A DNA stretch of 64,000 nucleotides, taken from NCBI RefSeq assembly GCF_030272615.1, contig NC_081415.1, positions 103,098,796-103,162,795 of the forward strand. The letters run 5' to 3'. The position numbers and the translations under genes were made by a program. The stretch is from Cryptomeria japonica (taxonomy: Eukaryota; Streptophyta; Pinopsida; Cupressales; Cupressaceae). The notes below the pieces were generated by a model, which saw nothing but the letters and a program-made list of their open reading frames with translations, had not been told where the DNA came from and did no database searches. Positions 10,888 through 24,262 of the stretch are shown here, in pieces; within the stretch, counting starts at the first letter, position 1, and each line of letters opens with the position of its first letter.

Positions 10888-12361
10888 ATGGATAACTCTG
10901 ATGATTGGATCATTGATAGTGGTTGTTCACATCACATGACCGGTGATCGGAGCAAATTTTTTTCCCCAAAGGAATTTGATTGCGGTGTTGTCAGATTTGG
11001 AAATGACTCACCCTGTATGGTAAAAGGTAAGGGAGTTATTTCTCTTAATGGGAAGAGTAGTGTTGATGATGTCTATTGGGTTGAAGGCCTAAAGCGCAAT
11101 TTGTTAAGTGTGGCACAACTTAATGACAAATGTTACCCATTGGAGTTCAAAAATGGTATATGCAAAATATTTGACAACAAAGGTGAATTAATTGCAACTG
11201 GGAAACAAACTAGAGGTAATCTATTTCATCTCAATCCTAAAGTTAGAAACTATTTGATTGCAAAAATAGATGATAGCTAGATTTGGCATAGGAGATTTTG
11301 TCATATAAATTTTGACAATGTTATTAAAGTAAGCAAGTCTAAGATAGTAAGAGGTATGCCTCAACTAGACAAACCGATTAATGTTCTTTGTAAAGAATGT
11401 CAACTAGGAAAGATGACTTATTCAACTTTCAAGAGCAAGTCCTTCTCAACAGAGCACTTGTTAGATTTGGTTCATACAGACCCGTGGACCAATAAGAACA
11501 AGAAGCATTCAAGGTGATAGATACTTCATGATCTTCACTGATGATTGTTCAAGGGTGATGTGGGTCACATTCTTGAAGGATAAGAATGAAGCTTTTGGAA
11601 AATTCAAGGCATTCAAAGCCTTAGCTGAGAAAGAGAGTGGCAGAAAGGTAAAATGTCTAAGAACATATCAAGGCAGTGAATTCACTTCTGTGGAGTTCAC
11701 TAAATATTGTGATGATAAATGTATCAAGCAGCAACTTTTTGCACCAAGGACACCACGGCAAAATGGTATAGCAGAAAGAAACAACTGGTCAATGGTTGAA
11801 GCTACTAGAACTATGTTAATACAAGGAGGTGTGTCAAAAAACTTTTGGAAAGAAGTTGTAAGTACAACTGTCTACACAATGAACCGAGTTCTGGTAAAAA
11901 GAGGTAAGGACAAAACCTCATATGAGTACTGGTATGGGAGATCACTTGGTGTTAACTATTTTAAAATATTTAGTAGCAAATGTTTTATTAAAAGAGGTGA
12001 CTACATAAGCAAGTTTGAAGCTAAGAGTGATGAAGGCATATTTCTTGGCTATTCCACAAAGAGTAAGGCCTATAAATGCTTCAACAACCGGACACAGAAA
12101 ATTGTTGAGAGTGTTGATGTTCGTGTAGATGAATGTCCTGAAATATTAGAAGGAACCAGTTCTGAGAAGAAGGATGAAGATCCTTGCATTTTTCTTTTAG
12201 AACCTGAAGCTGTTAAATCACAAATTGGTAAAGCAAATCCTAATATACTTGTTCAACTGGAACAAATAAATTCAGAGGAAGATGACAATGAAGAAGATGA
12301 ACCTGAAGAGAATGATCATGTTATTCCTAGGTATGTGAGACTGAATCACAGTCCTGAATAG
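10888..12361 (+). pseudogene. Element E protease and integrase
   Basis: The aspartic protease site is DSGCSHHMTG near 10914. The integrase follows with an HHCC zinc finger (WHRRFCH at about 11284, then CKECQ near 11390). A one-base frameshift lies near 11483, just before the core domain; the frame resumes as FTDDCSR at about 11534. The second catalytic aspartate (normally in a TDxGxEF context) is tyrosine in LRTYQGSEF near 11670; the glutamate is kept in NGIAERN near 11765. An acidic linker follows. The enzyme would be inactive even without the stops near 11278 and 12359. Confidence 0.88.
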
Positions 12362-12421
12362 ATAATTGGGGATAAGGATGTTGGTCTACTAACTAGAAGG
12401 AGAATAAGAGATAACTCTTGC

Positions 12422-13969
12422 ATGATATCCACCTCTGAACCTAGAAATGCTAAGGAGGCATTTGGTACTGATCATTGGGTGAAAGCTATGGAGGAGGAGT
12501 TGGGACAAATTGAGAAGAACAACACTTGGACACTGGTACCTCGACCAGTAAATAAGAATGTTATAGGTACTAAATTGGTTTTTAGAAACAAGTTAAATGA
12601 AGATGGTGTTGTAGTTCGCAATAAGGCAAGATTAGTATGCAAAGGTTATGCACAAGAAGGAGAAGACTATGGAGAAACTTTTGCACCAATAGCAAGACTG
12701 GAAGGTGTCAGGACACTACTTGCATTTGCAACTCATAAGAAGTTCAAATTATACTAGATGGATGTCAAGTCTGCATTCTTGAATGGGATACTGGAAGAAG
12801 AGGTTTATATAGAGCAGCCTGATGGTTATGCATTGACAGATAAGGAAGCCATGATATGCAAACTGCATAAAGCTTTGTATGGACTAAAGTAGGCACCCAA
12901 AGCATGGTATGAATGACTTCATACTCATCTGATGAAGATAGGCTTTGTTAGAACTAGTGATGACAACAACATTCATCTCAATTCTAAAGGAGATGATATA
13001 CAGGTCAGTGAAGTATTTGTAGATGACATTATATTTGGAGGAAATGATGACATGAGTAATTGTTTTGCAGATGAAATGAAGAAGGAATTTGAGATATCAT
13101 TAGTAGGGGAAATAAAAAAATTCATAGGCTTACAGATACAATAGATGAAGAATGGTATTTTCATTACTCAATCCAAGTATGTGAAGGAGATTTTGAATAC
13201 TTTCGGTATGAGTGACTGTAAACTAGTTGGAACCCCAATGGTTACAAGTTGTAAATTGTCCAAGGAAGATGCATCTAAGTATGTAGATGGAAAGGAATTC
13301 AGGTCAATGATTGGCAAACTACACTATGTTGTTCACAATCGATCGGATATTGCCCGTGCAATTGGTATTGTGGCTAGATTTCAGAAGAATCCAAAGGAGG
13401 AACATCTGATGGCAACTAAGAGAATCTTTAGATATTTGAAAGGTATTGTTTATTATGGATTATGGTATCCATATGGTGGAGATTTTGACTTGCAGGCATA
13501 CACAGATGCTGATTGAGCAGGAAATATTGATGACCGGAAGAGTACTACCGATGGAGCATTCTTTCTAGGAGGAAGGCTAGTCTCATGGAGTAGTAAAAAG
13601 CAGAGTTGCACTTCACAATCTACTGTTGAAGTTGAATATGTAGAAGCTTATATGAATTTCACACAAGCTATGTGGATGAGGCACATTTTGGAAGGTTTGA
13701 AGATGAAAATCTCAGAACCTATAAAGATTTTGTGTGATAATACAAGTGCAATAAACATTTCTAAAAATCCTGTTTTGCATGGAAGGACTAAGCACATTGA
13801 ATTGAAATATCACATCTTGAGGGAAAAAGTTCAAAGTAAAGATGTTATCTTGGAGCATGTTTCTACCAAGGAGCAGCTTGCAGATATCTTTACCAAAACT
13901 CTGCCTAAGACCACTTTTGAGTATCTTAGAAGTCAATTGGGGGTTGTCCCTCTTCATGAAGTCAATTGA
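12422..13969 (+). pseudogene. Element E reverse transcriptase and RNase H
   Basis: Copia reverse transcriptase blocks appear in order: WVKAMEEELGQIEKNNTW at about 12477, ARLVCKGYAQ at about 12630, [10 protein letters not shown] at about 12760, FVDD at about 13018 and SMIGKLHYV at about 13306. RNase H follows with AYTDAD, SWSSKKQ, CDNTSAI and KHIELKYH. Stops near 12755, 12890, 12917, 13142 and 13514 all fit Gln, Arg or Trp codons hit by transitions. The end at 13969 is a natural terminus. Confidence 0.9.
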
Positions 13970-14137
13970 ACATGATGTTGATTACATCAATCCCTGAATT
14001 ACTTGTAGAATCTTATATGGATTGATGAAGGAGTGGATGTATTCCATAGGGGGAGCATCAAGTTGTAGAATGATGTTGATGCATAGTGAGAGCAGAATTA
14101 CACGTTTTACTTTCACTTTGGCATTGTTGTCAAAGGG

Positions 14138-14312
14138 GGAGAAGAATTATGTGATTGAGGAGAAGAATTATGTGATTAAGGAGAAGAATTATGTGTCTAA
14201 TAAGGTGAATACTTGGTAATGTAAACCAGGATTCCTACTCACCAGTGGCAGGCTAAAGACACACAAAGCAAGGTGAATACTTGGTAATGTAAACCAGGAT
14301 TCCTATTCACCA
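14138..14312 (+). repeat. Short tandem repeats in the element E 3' UTR
   Basis: Three units of a 21-bp purine-rich phrase (GGAGAAGAATTATGTG plus 5 bp) lie at about 14138-14200. They are followed by a 43-bp segment present twice, at 14202-14244 and 14270-14312, offset 68 bp. Confidence 0.75.
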
Positions 14313-14359
14313 ATCTCAGTAGCAATCAAAGGCATTGATATTTGTATTGCCATAAATGC

Positions 14360-14372
14360 CAAAGGGGGAGAT
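14360..14372 (+). promoter_or_regulatory. Element E polypurine tract
   Basis: An AAAGGGGGAGAT tract immediately precedes the 3' LTR at 14373, the expected plus-strand primer. Confidence 0.85.
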
Positions 14373-15271
14373 TGTTGGCATTTTGAGTTTATTGCCATTT
14401 TGCATAGAGATTGCATTAATGATATGTTATCATTGATGTCAATTGAACCGGTAAAAGGTATTCATGTTATTATTGATATTATTGTTTTTGATATTGGCTA
14501 GTAACCAGTAAGAAGAGAGTTGTAGATTATGTTGTAACCGGTATGTAAAGTTTGTCAATTGAGTCGATGAACTGGTCTAAAGGGTCAAACCTTTCTATGT
14601 AATGTAACCAATAAACCCTGTTAGCTGTTAAACCCTAACCGATCAAGTTTGTTGGTTTATTATCTGATGAGTGGTAATGATGGAGACACGTGTGATCATT
14701 GTATGAGGATAAATTCAAATTGGTTTGGCGAGTTTTCTTATTGTCTAGGGAAGGAGAAAAGTGGATTGAATTTAATGCACAGCGTGTGATGAGTTACAAA
14801 GTCCAATGGAGCGGTAATCATGGAGCGGTTGGAATTGTCTTGAAGAATGTGAAGAGATTGTCATGATTTCTAATGGTCAAGATTGAACCGACTTGTTTGT
14901 AATCTCAATGATGAGAATTAGGTTTCTGTTGTGTTACCGACCTAATTGATTTGTATTTAAGGTTGATGAAGTTGTTTGTAAATGTTGTTGGAAAGATTGG
15001 TAGAAAACCTATTGAGTATGTTGTTGCCCAACTAGTGAATGGATCTGCATTTTTGAGTGAAGGCAGATAGAAGCTTAGAAGGGTCTGATCAAGCAAATGT
15101 AGTGCTACTCAGACAGATCAAGAAAACCTATTGTTTTCTAACAATTAAAGCATAAATAAAATCCCTTAACCGGGTAAGCTCTAACAAGCTTGGTTACTCA
15201 TTAAATCCTCTAACAAGGTGGTCCATTAGCTTGGATTCTTAAATCTTCCAGCGAGGTTACTCCTAATAGGG
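14373..15271 (+). repeat. Element E 3' LTR, left part
   Basis: It begins TGTTGGCATTTTGAG and aligns with 8423-9250 of the 5' LTR. It has about 56 bp at 14811-14866 that the 5' LTR lacks. It is broken by the 5' LTR of element B after the phrase CTCCTAATAGGG. Confidence 0.88.
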
Positions 15272-16638
15272 TGTAGTCACACAAATCTATCCAGCTTAAT
15301 TAAATAAATATTCACTATTTATTTGATTAAAAATCCACTAGCCATCAGTTAATTAAATTAATATTTAATTAATTTATCCCCAAACATTCTCCTATTAATT
15401 AAATAAATTATTCAATTTATTTTAATTAATTCATTAAATCAAATTCAAATCAATTAAATAAATAAAATCTGTTTATTTAATTAAATGCCCCTATTCCTCT
15501 TTTAAATAAGTTAAATAAAAACATTTATTTAAATCATTATCCCCCCCCCCAACTTGCATTTTTCTACAAATGCAACTTGCACACATTTATTGAAATAAAT
15601 GAATTTTTATTTTGATAAAATCCCATTTTCCCTCACCCACCAAATCCACTTGCAAAATCTAATCCCCTTCTAGATTCTTCTAACCCCTTCTTAATTAGCC
15701 TAATCCATCCCCTAATTATTGTCACATTCCTAAGCAAAATGGAGTCACTTCTCAAAGACTTCAAAAGTCTTTGAAAAGCATTTAATGCTTTGTGTGTTCA
15801 ACAAATTAACCCCCAAAGTCTTCCAAGACCACTAATGGCTCTTACATGACCATTTATGGTTATTTCAAACTTGTCTCCCCAAACATTTATTGTTTTGACC
15901 ATATTTATTCTTTTTACATTTGCACAAGAGTTTATCCATTGGATAAAAGCTTTATTCTTTGAATAAAGAGTTTATTCATTCAACCAACCTTGACTTTAAC
16001 TCCCAAGGTCATATCAAGCATTTAATGCTTATTCCCTCTCCTCTCAACCTATCTCACATTGACACTTGTCATCCTGGGATTGGGTTGAAAGCCCTCACAT
16101 GGATTTGAAATCATTCAATCTTGACCCTTGTTGAGATTGCTCAATCTCAACCATCCATTGCTCCATTTTTCCTATAAATAGAGCCCATTTCTTCATAATC
16201 CAGATCCTGAAAACTTGTATGCACTTAACCTATAGGCATTTTAGAGAGCATTTAGCATAGCAAACTAAAATCTTGTTATTTTGGTTAAAATCAATCATTT
16301 CAATAGCATCTAGTATTTTAGCTTTTCATTTTACATTTAGAGCAAAATACTCAAATCTCAATCCTCCATAAGCATCCATAGTGCAAAAAGCTGCTGAGAG
16401 CTACACTATTTTGGAACTTGGAGAGGAGAGGAACAGGGGAGAAGGAGCTAAGAACATGCTACGAGGCATTTGGAGATGCCTCATTATCTTTGCTTCATTT
16501 GTTCGATATATTAGCGTGATTTTAGTGTCTCTTTTGATATGCCTGTTTAGATTAGTTTTTGATTGACTAACACTAACGATTTTCTTGTGTCTTGTGTTAT
16601 TTATCTCAAACTAACCTTGTCTATTTTGCAGAGCATCA
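15272..16638 (+). repeat. Element B 5' LTR
   Basis: It starts TGTAGTCACACAAATC and ends GAGCATCA, 1367 bp, directly before a primer site. Positions 15295-15535 contain several AT-rich inverted repeats built from TTAATTAAATAAAT-type arms. A ten-base C run is at about 15541-15550. TCCTATAAATAGAGCC at about 16170-16185 is a good TATA box. No second copy exists in the window. Confidence 0.85.
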
Positions 16639-16640
16639 TT

Positions 16641-16656
16641 TGGTGAACCTGACATG
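16641..16656 (+). promoter_or_regulatory. Element B primer-binding site (tRNA not identified)
   Basis: TGGTGAACCTGACATG follows the LTR after two bases. The TGG start fits a CCA-ended tRNA primer. I cannot name the tRNA by eye. Confidence 0.65.
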
Positions 16657-19314
16657 AATCCAAACACCAAAAAGATCATCTTTTTTAACCACTAACATGT
16701 TTGAATGTTGAAATTGTCACACAGGTTGCGCTTTGGCGCTATTGAACTCATTCTAGCGCTATCGATACTTATGGTTTTAGCGCTATTGTTCTTAAAATAG
16801 CGCTATTGTATCAATATTAGCGTTTTTGCAACTGTTTTGGTGCTTTTGACCTGGTTTTGGCGCTATTGTTCATGTTTCAGTGCTTTTGCCTTCTTTGTTT
16901 TTCTTTTCTTTTAGCGTGTTTGTGTTAAATAGCACCTCTGTTCAAACACAGACTAGCGCTATTGTAACAGAATGTTGTAAAAAAGGCCTTGTAACCGAAA
17001 AAGTGAAAGTTTTTAGGCTTGTGGAAGCCCCCCTTAAACATGGATTTTACTAACCAGTTGTTGTTTGTGCAGGTTTAAAACTCACCATTAAAAATCACAA
17101 ACTTTCTTTTGGTGCTTTAAAACTTGAACAAACAAAATTTCCTTGCTTTCTAGTTAGGGTCACTTGTCTTTGGTGCATTAAAACTAAACAAAACAAACAT
17201 TTGTTTTCTTGCAAGTTAGGAAACACACTTCATTTGGGGCTTAAAATCAACACTTCTATTTTTTTTGCATCAAACTAAAGCATTTACAATCCACACTTCA
17301 ATTTTTTTGGTGCACATAAAATACATAATCCACTTGTTTTGATTTTTGCCAGCGATTTTACTTCATGCAAACGTGTTTTTTTATTAAGTTAACTAGGATT
17401 TCAAATTCTAGTTTACTCTAACATATTGCCTTTGAAGTTAAAAAGAACACCATGACTATTGGAGCAACATCTCCAAATAGCTAGATCACATTGCAATGGC
17501 AGATTAAAAAGAACAAGTGTTTTTCATGCTTGGCACACTTGTGCAAAAAGTCAGTCGAGTGGTCCTACTTGTAACACACACTATCCTCTCCCTTGGCTTT
17601 CGTGGTCCTAGGTGCAAGAGAAAAGTGTTAGTAACACTCAAAATTTTATCTTTTTTAAGAGAGGCCTACCAAGAGACACATCACTCTTGGGAACGACCTC
17701 ACGCGGTAAATCCTTCGAACCGCTATAAAAATCAGGTGAGAGTGAAAGCTGTAGCCTTGGGTATAGTTGTTCCTACAGTGTAACTAGCCAAAAGGAAAAA
17801 TGGGCCAGAATGAACTTATGTCCAAAAACATCAAACATGACTAAACACCTTTAAGTAGTAGCCCACTCGTTCTATTGATTGAGGATATTTGCAATATAAT
17901 TTAGTGCAAGAGCATAGATGGTTTTTCTCCCAAGATACTCACCATACATATTTCCTTGAGTAGAAACATAGCTTTTTGAAAAGTCACTTGTGACTTGATA
18001 AAAGTGGTGACTCCCCCATCATAGGGATCATCTATTTGTTATGCTCGTGCAAGACTTAGTATATCACATCCTTACCTGCCAAGGTGGGATTCATAAGGTA
18101 TGTAGTACCAAAGTCGAAGAAATATCAAGATGTGGGCTAAATTTATCACAACTAGCTATTTGACCTTAGGGATAACAAGTGTTTGAAGTGTGTTCGTTTT
18201 AGGTGATACCAAGTGCAAATTGAGCCGACTTCAGGTTTTGGAAATACACCTTAAAAATACATCTAAAGGAAGGGTCATATAAAATTCCAAGGATTGGGTT
18301 GATCTAGACCTATACTCATTTGTGCCTTTAGGGCAACATTTGTGTGTTTGTGTGCTTGCTTTGTTTTCTTGTCAAAGAAGAATCAAAAAATCAATTTCAA
18401 AACAAAGTATTCATCCAACCAAACATTTCTCAACACAACCAAACACATAAAAAAAAAAAACAAAGTGCAAAACAACAAAGAGTCAAATTTTATGACCATT
18501 CTTCACATCTTATGAAAGAAGAAGCGTCATCAAAATATCAACTTGAAAAGAAGACCATTAAGCTCAAAGGCTTTGATCAAAAGGAGGAAATTCTTTTATC
18601 TAAATAGACAAATCTTTGTCTCCCATAGAGTTTTTTTGCGTCACATGCGCCTCTACCTTCAAGGCAAAACAAACGAATTTGATTCAGAATCATTGAATCA
18701 CAGAGCTTTTATGCAATATAAAGCTTTGAGTTATCACAAAAACCAAGGAGGTAAGATTAATCCCAACTTTTTCCCAAACATTTGTATCACATACAACACA
18801 GCTCGAGAAATACCACCAACACCCAAAAGGGAAGAGGTAGAGTTTGTCCCATTTGTAACACAAAGTTTTTATTGAAGATTAAAAACATTTTTCATCCATC
18901 ATCTTACTCATACATCATCACTTCATCATCAATCCATCCCAACTCTCAACACATTAAGAGGTTCTTGTCCCAAGTTCTCTTTTAGATATTGCTTGAATCA
19001 AACACATCACATCACTTTTTAGATTGTTTCTACATCTAGGATAAGCTCATCCTAAGAGACACATCTACACAGGTTAAAACTAGTTCATGAGTGAATCCTC
19101 TGATTACTAGGTAGTTCAATATGTAACACATCTCAGATTTCTCTACACCTTATCTTATCAAACAAGCAAGCAATTCAAAGAAGGAATTTCGGTTACATCT
19201 ACCTTAAAAGTGCTAGAGATCTACATGCAACACAATTCACCAACCATCAATCTTTCATTTCATCAACAACTCATCATCATTTTCACACAACTTCAACAAA
19301 AGCTTGTAAACAAA
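16657..19314 (+). other. Element B leader with an AGCGCTATTG motif array
   Basis: This 2.7-kb untranslated leader carries about eleven copies of AGCGCTATTG or near variants between 16727 and 16966. Further on, 17690-17730 has TTCGAACCGCTATAAAAAT, resembling a block in the A and C leaders. No long frame is credible here; frames at 17517, 18344 and 18543 are A-rich or chance. The gag ATG at 19315 ends it. Confidence 0.7.
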
Positions 19315-20836
19315 ATGGCCCAAACCCAATCACAGTCAAGGCAACGAGAAATAGAAATGGAAGAAGAAGAAGAGGAAAATCTCAATGAATTTCAAGAAGC
19401 ACTTGGAGGAAATGCAAATGATGAAAACCCAAGTACTCCCACTCCTGCAACAATAGAAAGGGCCCAGCATAACCCTCTCTTTAACAGACTTTTTGATGAA
19501 ATACTCAGGAGCAATGTGGATGCTCACTTTTTAAAGCTCATTCAAGAAGGAGAAAAACTTCCCTCTGACTTTGATCTTGCCCAATTAAGACAAGCATCAG
19601 AAAGACAAAGTCACCATGAAGAGGAAAGAGGTAGAGATACCATCAGATATAACATTCCTCGAGGTAACCCACCACCTCCTCCTCCAAATGAGATGGAGAT
19701 GTTGCAGCAACAAGTCGAGAATCTCACCCAACAACTTCATAGTGGTGTCAAAACTAACCAATTCTCACTCCATGACATCTGTCCCGATCCTTTTGATAGG
19801 AATATTTACATGTCACCCTTTCCACGAGGATTCGAAACACCCAAATTTGAAAAATATAGAGGAAAGGGAGATCCTCGTGATCATGTCAGAGAATTTCATT
19901 CTGCTTGTCTCGAAGTAGCATATGAAGACACATACCTAATGTGTCTTTTTCCCCAGAGCTTGGGAGGAACAACCACATCATGGTTTTCCCAACTATCAGG
20001 TGGCATTAGAACATTTGAGGAACTCATCCAGAAGTTCCTAGCTCATTAGTCTCATAACATTGAACGCGACATCACCATGGCTGATCTGTGCAACACTAAA
20101 CAAAAACCAGGTGAACTATTCTCAGTATTCCTGCAATGATGGCATCAATGTCTAGTAGACGTTCTCTTCAGTTACCTGAATGAGAACTAGTGAAAATATT
20201 CATTTCCAACTTAAACGAAGAAATGGAATTTCACCTGGATGTCAAAGACATAGACTCTTTTAATGATATGATCACCAAGGGTTTGAAATGTGAGTGGCCC
20301 TTATCAAGAAAGGACTCATCAAAATCTATAATGAACCAAAGGATGGTCCTCGCCCACACTTCAATAGTGATAAACCAAGCTTCTGGAACAAAAACAAGAA
20401 TGTCATCAATGATGGGGTTGTGGATGTCAGGACTATACAAACTGCACAACCTGTGGTTCAGTTTGCAGGACAGAATCCTCCACCTCAGAATAACACAAAT
20501 GTTCCTTCCAATCAAGGTCACATCACATCTCACAATGAACCAAGACATCATCAGCAAAAACAAAAACGAACATACATTCCCTTAGGGGAACCCATTGAAA
20601 CAGTATTGCGACAACTCATTTCTCAAAATTTGGTCACTCTACCAAAAACATCAAACTATGAACCCCAGGTCAAACTTGCATGGTGGAGAGATATTGAACA
20701 CTGTGATTTCCACCAAGGAAGAGGACACGAGACAAGTAATTGTCACCGATTGAAAGATCTTATTTAGGATCTTATTGACCGAGGAGAAATTGAAATAGAA
20801 GGACATGACCCAAAAACAACAAATAATGATCATCTG
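19315..20836 (+). pseudogene. Element B gag
   Basis: The ATG at 19315 gives MAQTQSQSRQ, then a Glu-rich segment. The gag core is recognised from HDICPDPFDRNIYM near 19771, PKFEKYRGKGDP near 19840 and WFSQLSGG near 19984, all matching element C. A TAG lies at 20047 and a frameshift between there and about 20290. A zinc-knuckle-like motif of the Tat type, CDFHQGRGHETSNC, is at about 20702-20743. An upstream in-frame ATG at 19210 exists, but the 19315 ATG begins the credible protein. Confidence 0.85.
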
Positions 20837-22384
20837 ATGTTCAAAAATCCACTTCCATCACAAGATCAAAGGGGTCCTTCCACTTCCAGGCGAGGCACTG
20901 ATACCACTGATTATACACAGGCTGTGTATAATTACACTGTAAATCATCTGTATGATGCCAGTGAACAAGTTGCAACTATAACCTTCAAAAATCCCAAATC
21001 AAATTGCAATGTTGTTACACGACGTGGCAAGGTTACCATCAAGGCAGCTCCACAAGGCACCACCTCCATCCCAAAGCAATACAATCTTGTGGAACAATTA
21101 GACAAAACCCCTGCGCTTATATCCATTTTAGAGCTTTTTTGCCTATTGCCATCTCATAAAACTATCTTGGATCAAGCACTCCAAGAGGTGTTAGTCCCTA
21201 CAAATCTGAATATAGACCAATTTCAAGCCATGGTTGGAAGTCTAAAGTCATCACCTTGTCTCACTTTTTCCGAAAGTGACAACTCTTCCTTCCAGCAACC
21301 TCATAACGCCTCACTACACATTGAAGGTTTTATCAATTAGCATAGGATCAAGTGAGTCTTGATCGATAATGGAGCAGGCCTAAATATTTGTACACTACAG
21401 TTGGTCACAGCATTGGGATATGCGGTAGAATCAGTGGATCCTCATAAGAAGATCACAATCAAAGCTTATGACGATGCAGAGCTTTCATCCAAATGAGCTA
21501 TGGTACTACCAATCCGAGTGGGCCTCGTGGTAAAGCACATCATCTGTCAGGTTCTGGACCTTCCTCTACCATACAATCTATTGTTAGGGAGACCCTGGAT
21601 ACATGCCATGCAAGCCGTTCCATCTACCTACCATCAATGTATCAAGTTCCCACATAACGGTGTAGAGATCACAATCCTGGGCGATGCAAATCCCTTTGCG
21701 TATTGCCATAATATCAGCCATCAACCAGAGATTACCATTCCTAATAATAGAGAAGCCATTTCTTCCACATCATATATAAGTCCCACCTCTCTTTCCAGTT
21801 TGAACACCACTATACCAAAGCAAGAAAAGCTTAAAATGAAAATAGCAGAGGAAGGTCCTGGGGAATACAACTTGAGTCAACTCTTTTGTGTGGGACAAAT
21901 GCCCACTTCTCCTAGAACACATGGTAAACCACAGTAGTTACTCGAACAACCACTAATCATGCTAGCATGTGCTTTGACGCCTTTCATCCTTGGAAAGAGT
22001 CAAGAAGAAGAAACCCAAGATGAGGACTTAGCGGACTGGATCTATAAAGATCCCATCACCACTGATATACCGCAAGTTAAACTTCCTACAGATCAGTATG
22101 GCAAAGGTCTCCTCATTGTGCAAAGAATGGGGTATGATGGTTAGAGTGCTTTGGGATATTGCAAACAAGGATGACATGAACCTCTGCTACTGGAATTAAA
22201 GCCCAAAGGTAATACAGGCCTAGGCTTTGAAAAAGAGATCTTTCCTAAACTCAAATTCAAAGGAAAACCCAGCAAACCATTATGTCAGCCTACTACAAAA
22301 AGGACACCTTTCATTATCAAAGTAGCCTCAAGCACCATCCCAATTGCCCCATCGACGCTTAAAACCCCAACACAACCATCACCA
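20837..22384 (+). pseudogene. Element B protease and G-patch region
   Basis: In one frame with the following polymerase. The protease active site reads VLIDNGAGLNIC at about 21356, preceded by a TGA at 21353 that C shares. The protease flap-side phrase LLGRPWIH is near 21585. A G-patch-like segment follows at about 22095-22225, with YGKGLLIVQRMGYDG and later NTGLGF, interrupted by two stops. G-patches bind nucleic acid or helicases in other proteins and occur downstream of protease in some retroviruses; their role here is inferred. A stop at 21494 sits where C has Gly and is not explained by a simple transition. Confidence 0.78.
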
Positions 22385-23458
22385 ATGCCACTCATCTCAC
22401 CAAACAAACCAGTAATCCCATCAGCAACACCATTAACAATAGCAACTATATCAAAACCCACAGCAACATCTATGGCACCAGCAATTCCAGTAGAAGCAAC
22501 TGAGTCAACACTACCAATACTCCTTGTACCAGATTCTTTAATCCCCATCGACCTTCCTGTAGCACCGATCACTACAAAGGTACATCAACCAATCACACCT
22601 GCAGTATTTAACTCAAAGGACATCCCAGTATGGTATACTAATCAGATGCTGGAAAGTGACTCAGAGACCGACTCACATGAGTGGGAATTTGATTCTGTAC
22701 AGCTTAACACTTCAGGTGAGGAAGATGCACCACTACCTCCACCATGCAAAGACATCCCTATTTACGGAGAAGCACAGATAAAGACCACTTGGGTTCCTGC
22801 ACTGGAAACATCTTCCATAGACCCTATGTCTCATCCTACACCTGATTCTAACAGAGAGAGTACCATTAACGACCTTCACCATAATGTCTTAAACATCACT
22901 GATACATCTAACGCACTTAACCTAATCAATGAAGTAATGCCCATTATCCACCTTGAACTCATCGAATGGAACCAACCAAATCCCCCATGTCTTGACTTCT
23001 TCCAAAACGATGAGGCAATCATTGACTTTTTGGAATTAAGGGATAACCTACCAAGCAGGGATCACAAAGCTGGATTCACCATTGAACTTAATAGCATAGC
23101 ATACTTTGGGGCAAATGCCAAACCCTTCAGCTGCAAAAATATAACAATAAAACATGGATCTTCTAGTGAAAACCACACTGTGGCACTGTTTGATCCGACA
23201 AAAGTAAAAAGAAAGAGCGTATCCAACGGTGAAAACCTCACTGAGGCGCCTGAGGATGAAGGGTTTGACATTCTCCCTGCTAGTACACAACAGGAACATT
23301 CAACGATTCTCATCAAGGAAACCAAAGAATACAATGTTGGGACTCTTGAAAATCATCATCTCATACATCTGGCATCTCTTCTCACTCTAGAGGAATAGCC
23401 TAAATTTATAGAGTTCTTTCAAAAGCGTCAGATCAACTTTGCATGGTCATATGCAGAC
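22385..23458 (+). pseudogene. Element B linker between G-patch and reverse transcriptase
   Basis: This is an open frame of 337 codons rich in Pro, Thr, Ala and Ser at first (about 22385-22600), then acidic. It is in frame with both neighbours. Its last third (VALFDPTKVKRK, NLTEAPEDEGFDILPAS) is closely matched in element C, so it is a real part of the polyprotein. I know of no function for it; it may be a flexible tether. Confidence 0.7.
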
Positions 23459-24262
23459 ATGCCTGGGCTTGATCCCGATTTAGTCATGCATCACCTCACC
23501 GTAGCAGAAGGAACCAAACCTATCAAGCAGAAGCTTCGTAAGATGCATCCTCAAATTGCAGTACTAGTCAAAACAAAACTCAAGAAACTCCTAGATGTTG
23601 GTTTCATTAGACCAATTGATTATGCAGAATGGATCTCCAATGTTGTGCCTGTCAGCAAACCAAAAGGGGGCATCCGCATTTGTACTGACTTCAAAGATCT
23701 GAATAAGGCCTGTCCTAAGGATGACTTCCCCCTTCCAAATATCGACATCATAGTGGATCTGACAGTAGGATATGCCATGCTTTCACTCATGGATGGCTTT
23801 TCAGGATACAATCAGATAAAGATCGCACCAGAAGATCAACATAAGACAGCCTTCACCTGTCCATGGGGCACATATTGCTAGAATGTAATGCCTTTTGGTC
23901 TCAAGAATGCAGGAGCAACCTATCAAAGAGCAATGACCACCATCTTCCATGACATGATGCATACTATGATGGAAGATTATGTGGATGACTTACTAGCAAA
24001 ATCACTCACTAGAGAAGGGCATCTCCACATTTTAGATAAAATCTTTGATAGACTGGAACAATAACATGTTCGACTCAACCCAAAGAAATGTGTCTTTGGA
24101 GTGACCTCTGGGAAGCTTCTAGGATACATTGTCTCAAGCAAAGGTATTGAGGTCAACCCAGCAAAGGTAAAAGCAATCATGGACATGCCACCACCAAAGA
24201 ATATCAGTCAGCTAAGAACATTACAAGGGTGGCTTCAATCCATCTGACGATTCATTGTACAA
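23459..24262 (+). pseudogene. Element B reverse transcriptase
   Basis: Gypsy reverse transcriptase blocks are clear: MPGLDPDLVMHHL, GFIRPIDYAEWISNVVPV, RICTDFKDLNKACPKD, LMDGFSGYNQIKIAPED, then VMPFGLKNAGATYQR and the catalytic YVDD near 23977. A TAG at 23879 just before VMPFGL lies at the same codon as in element C. Other stops, at about 24061 and 24246, fit Gln and Arg codons. The domain is full length. Confidence 0.92.

Noticed and set aside
18344-18985. Three overlapping frames before the gag of element B
   Set aside because: Lys/Asn-rich translations of leader sequence without conserved match in element C.
22285-22572. Minus-strand 95-codon Gly/Val-rich open frame
   Set aside because: It lies opposite the Pro/Thr/Ala-rich linker of element B, and its composition is the complement of that linker. 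No start context or family resemblance.
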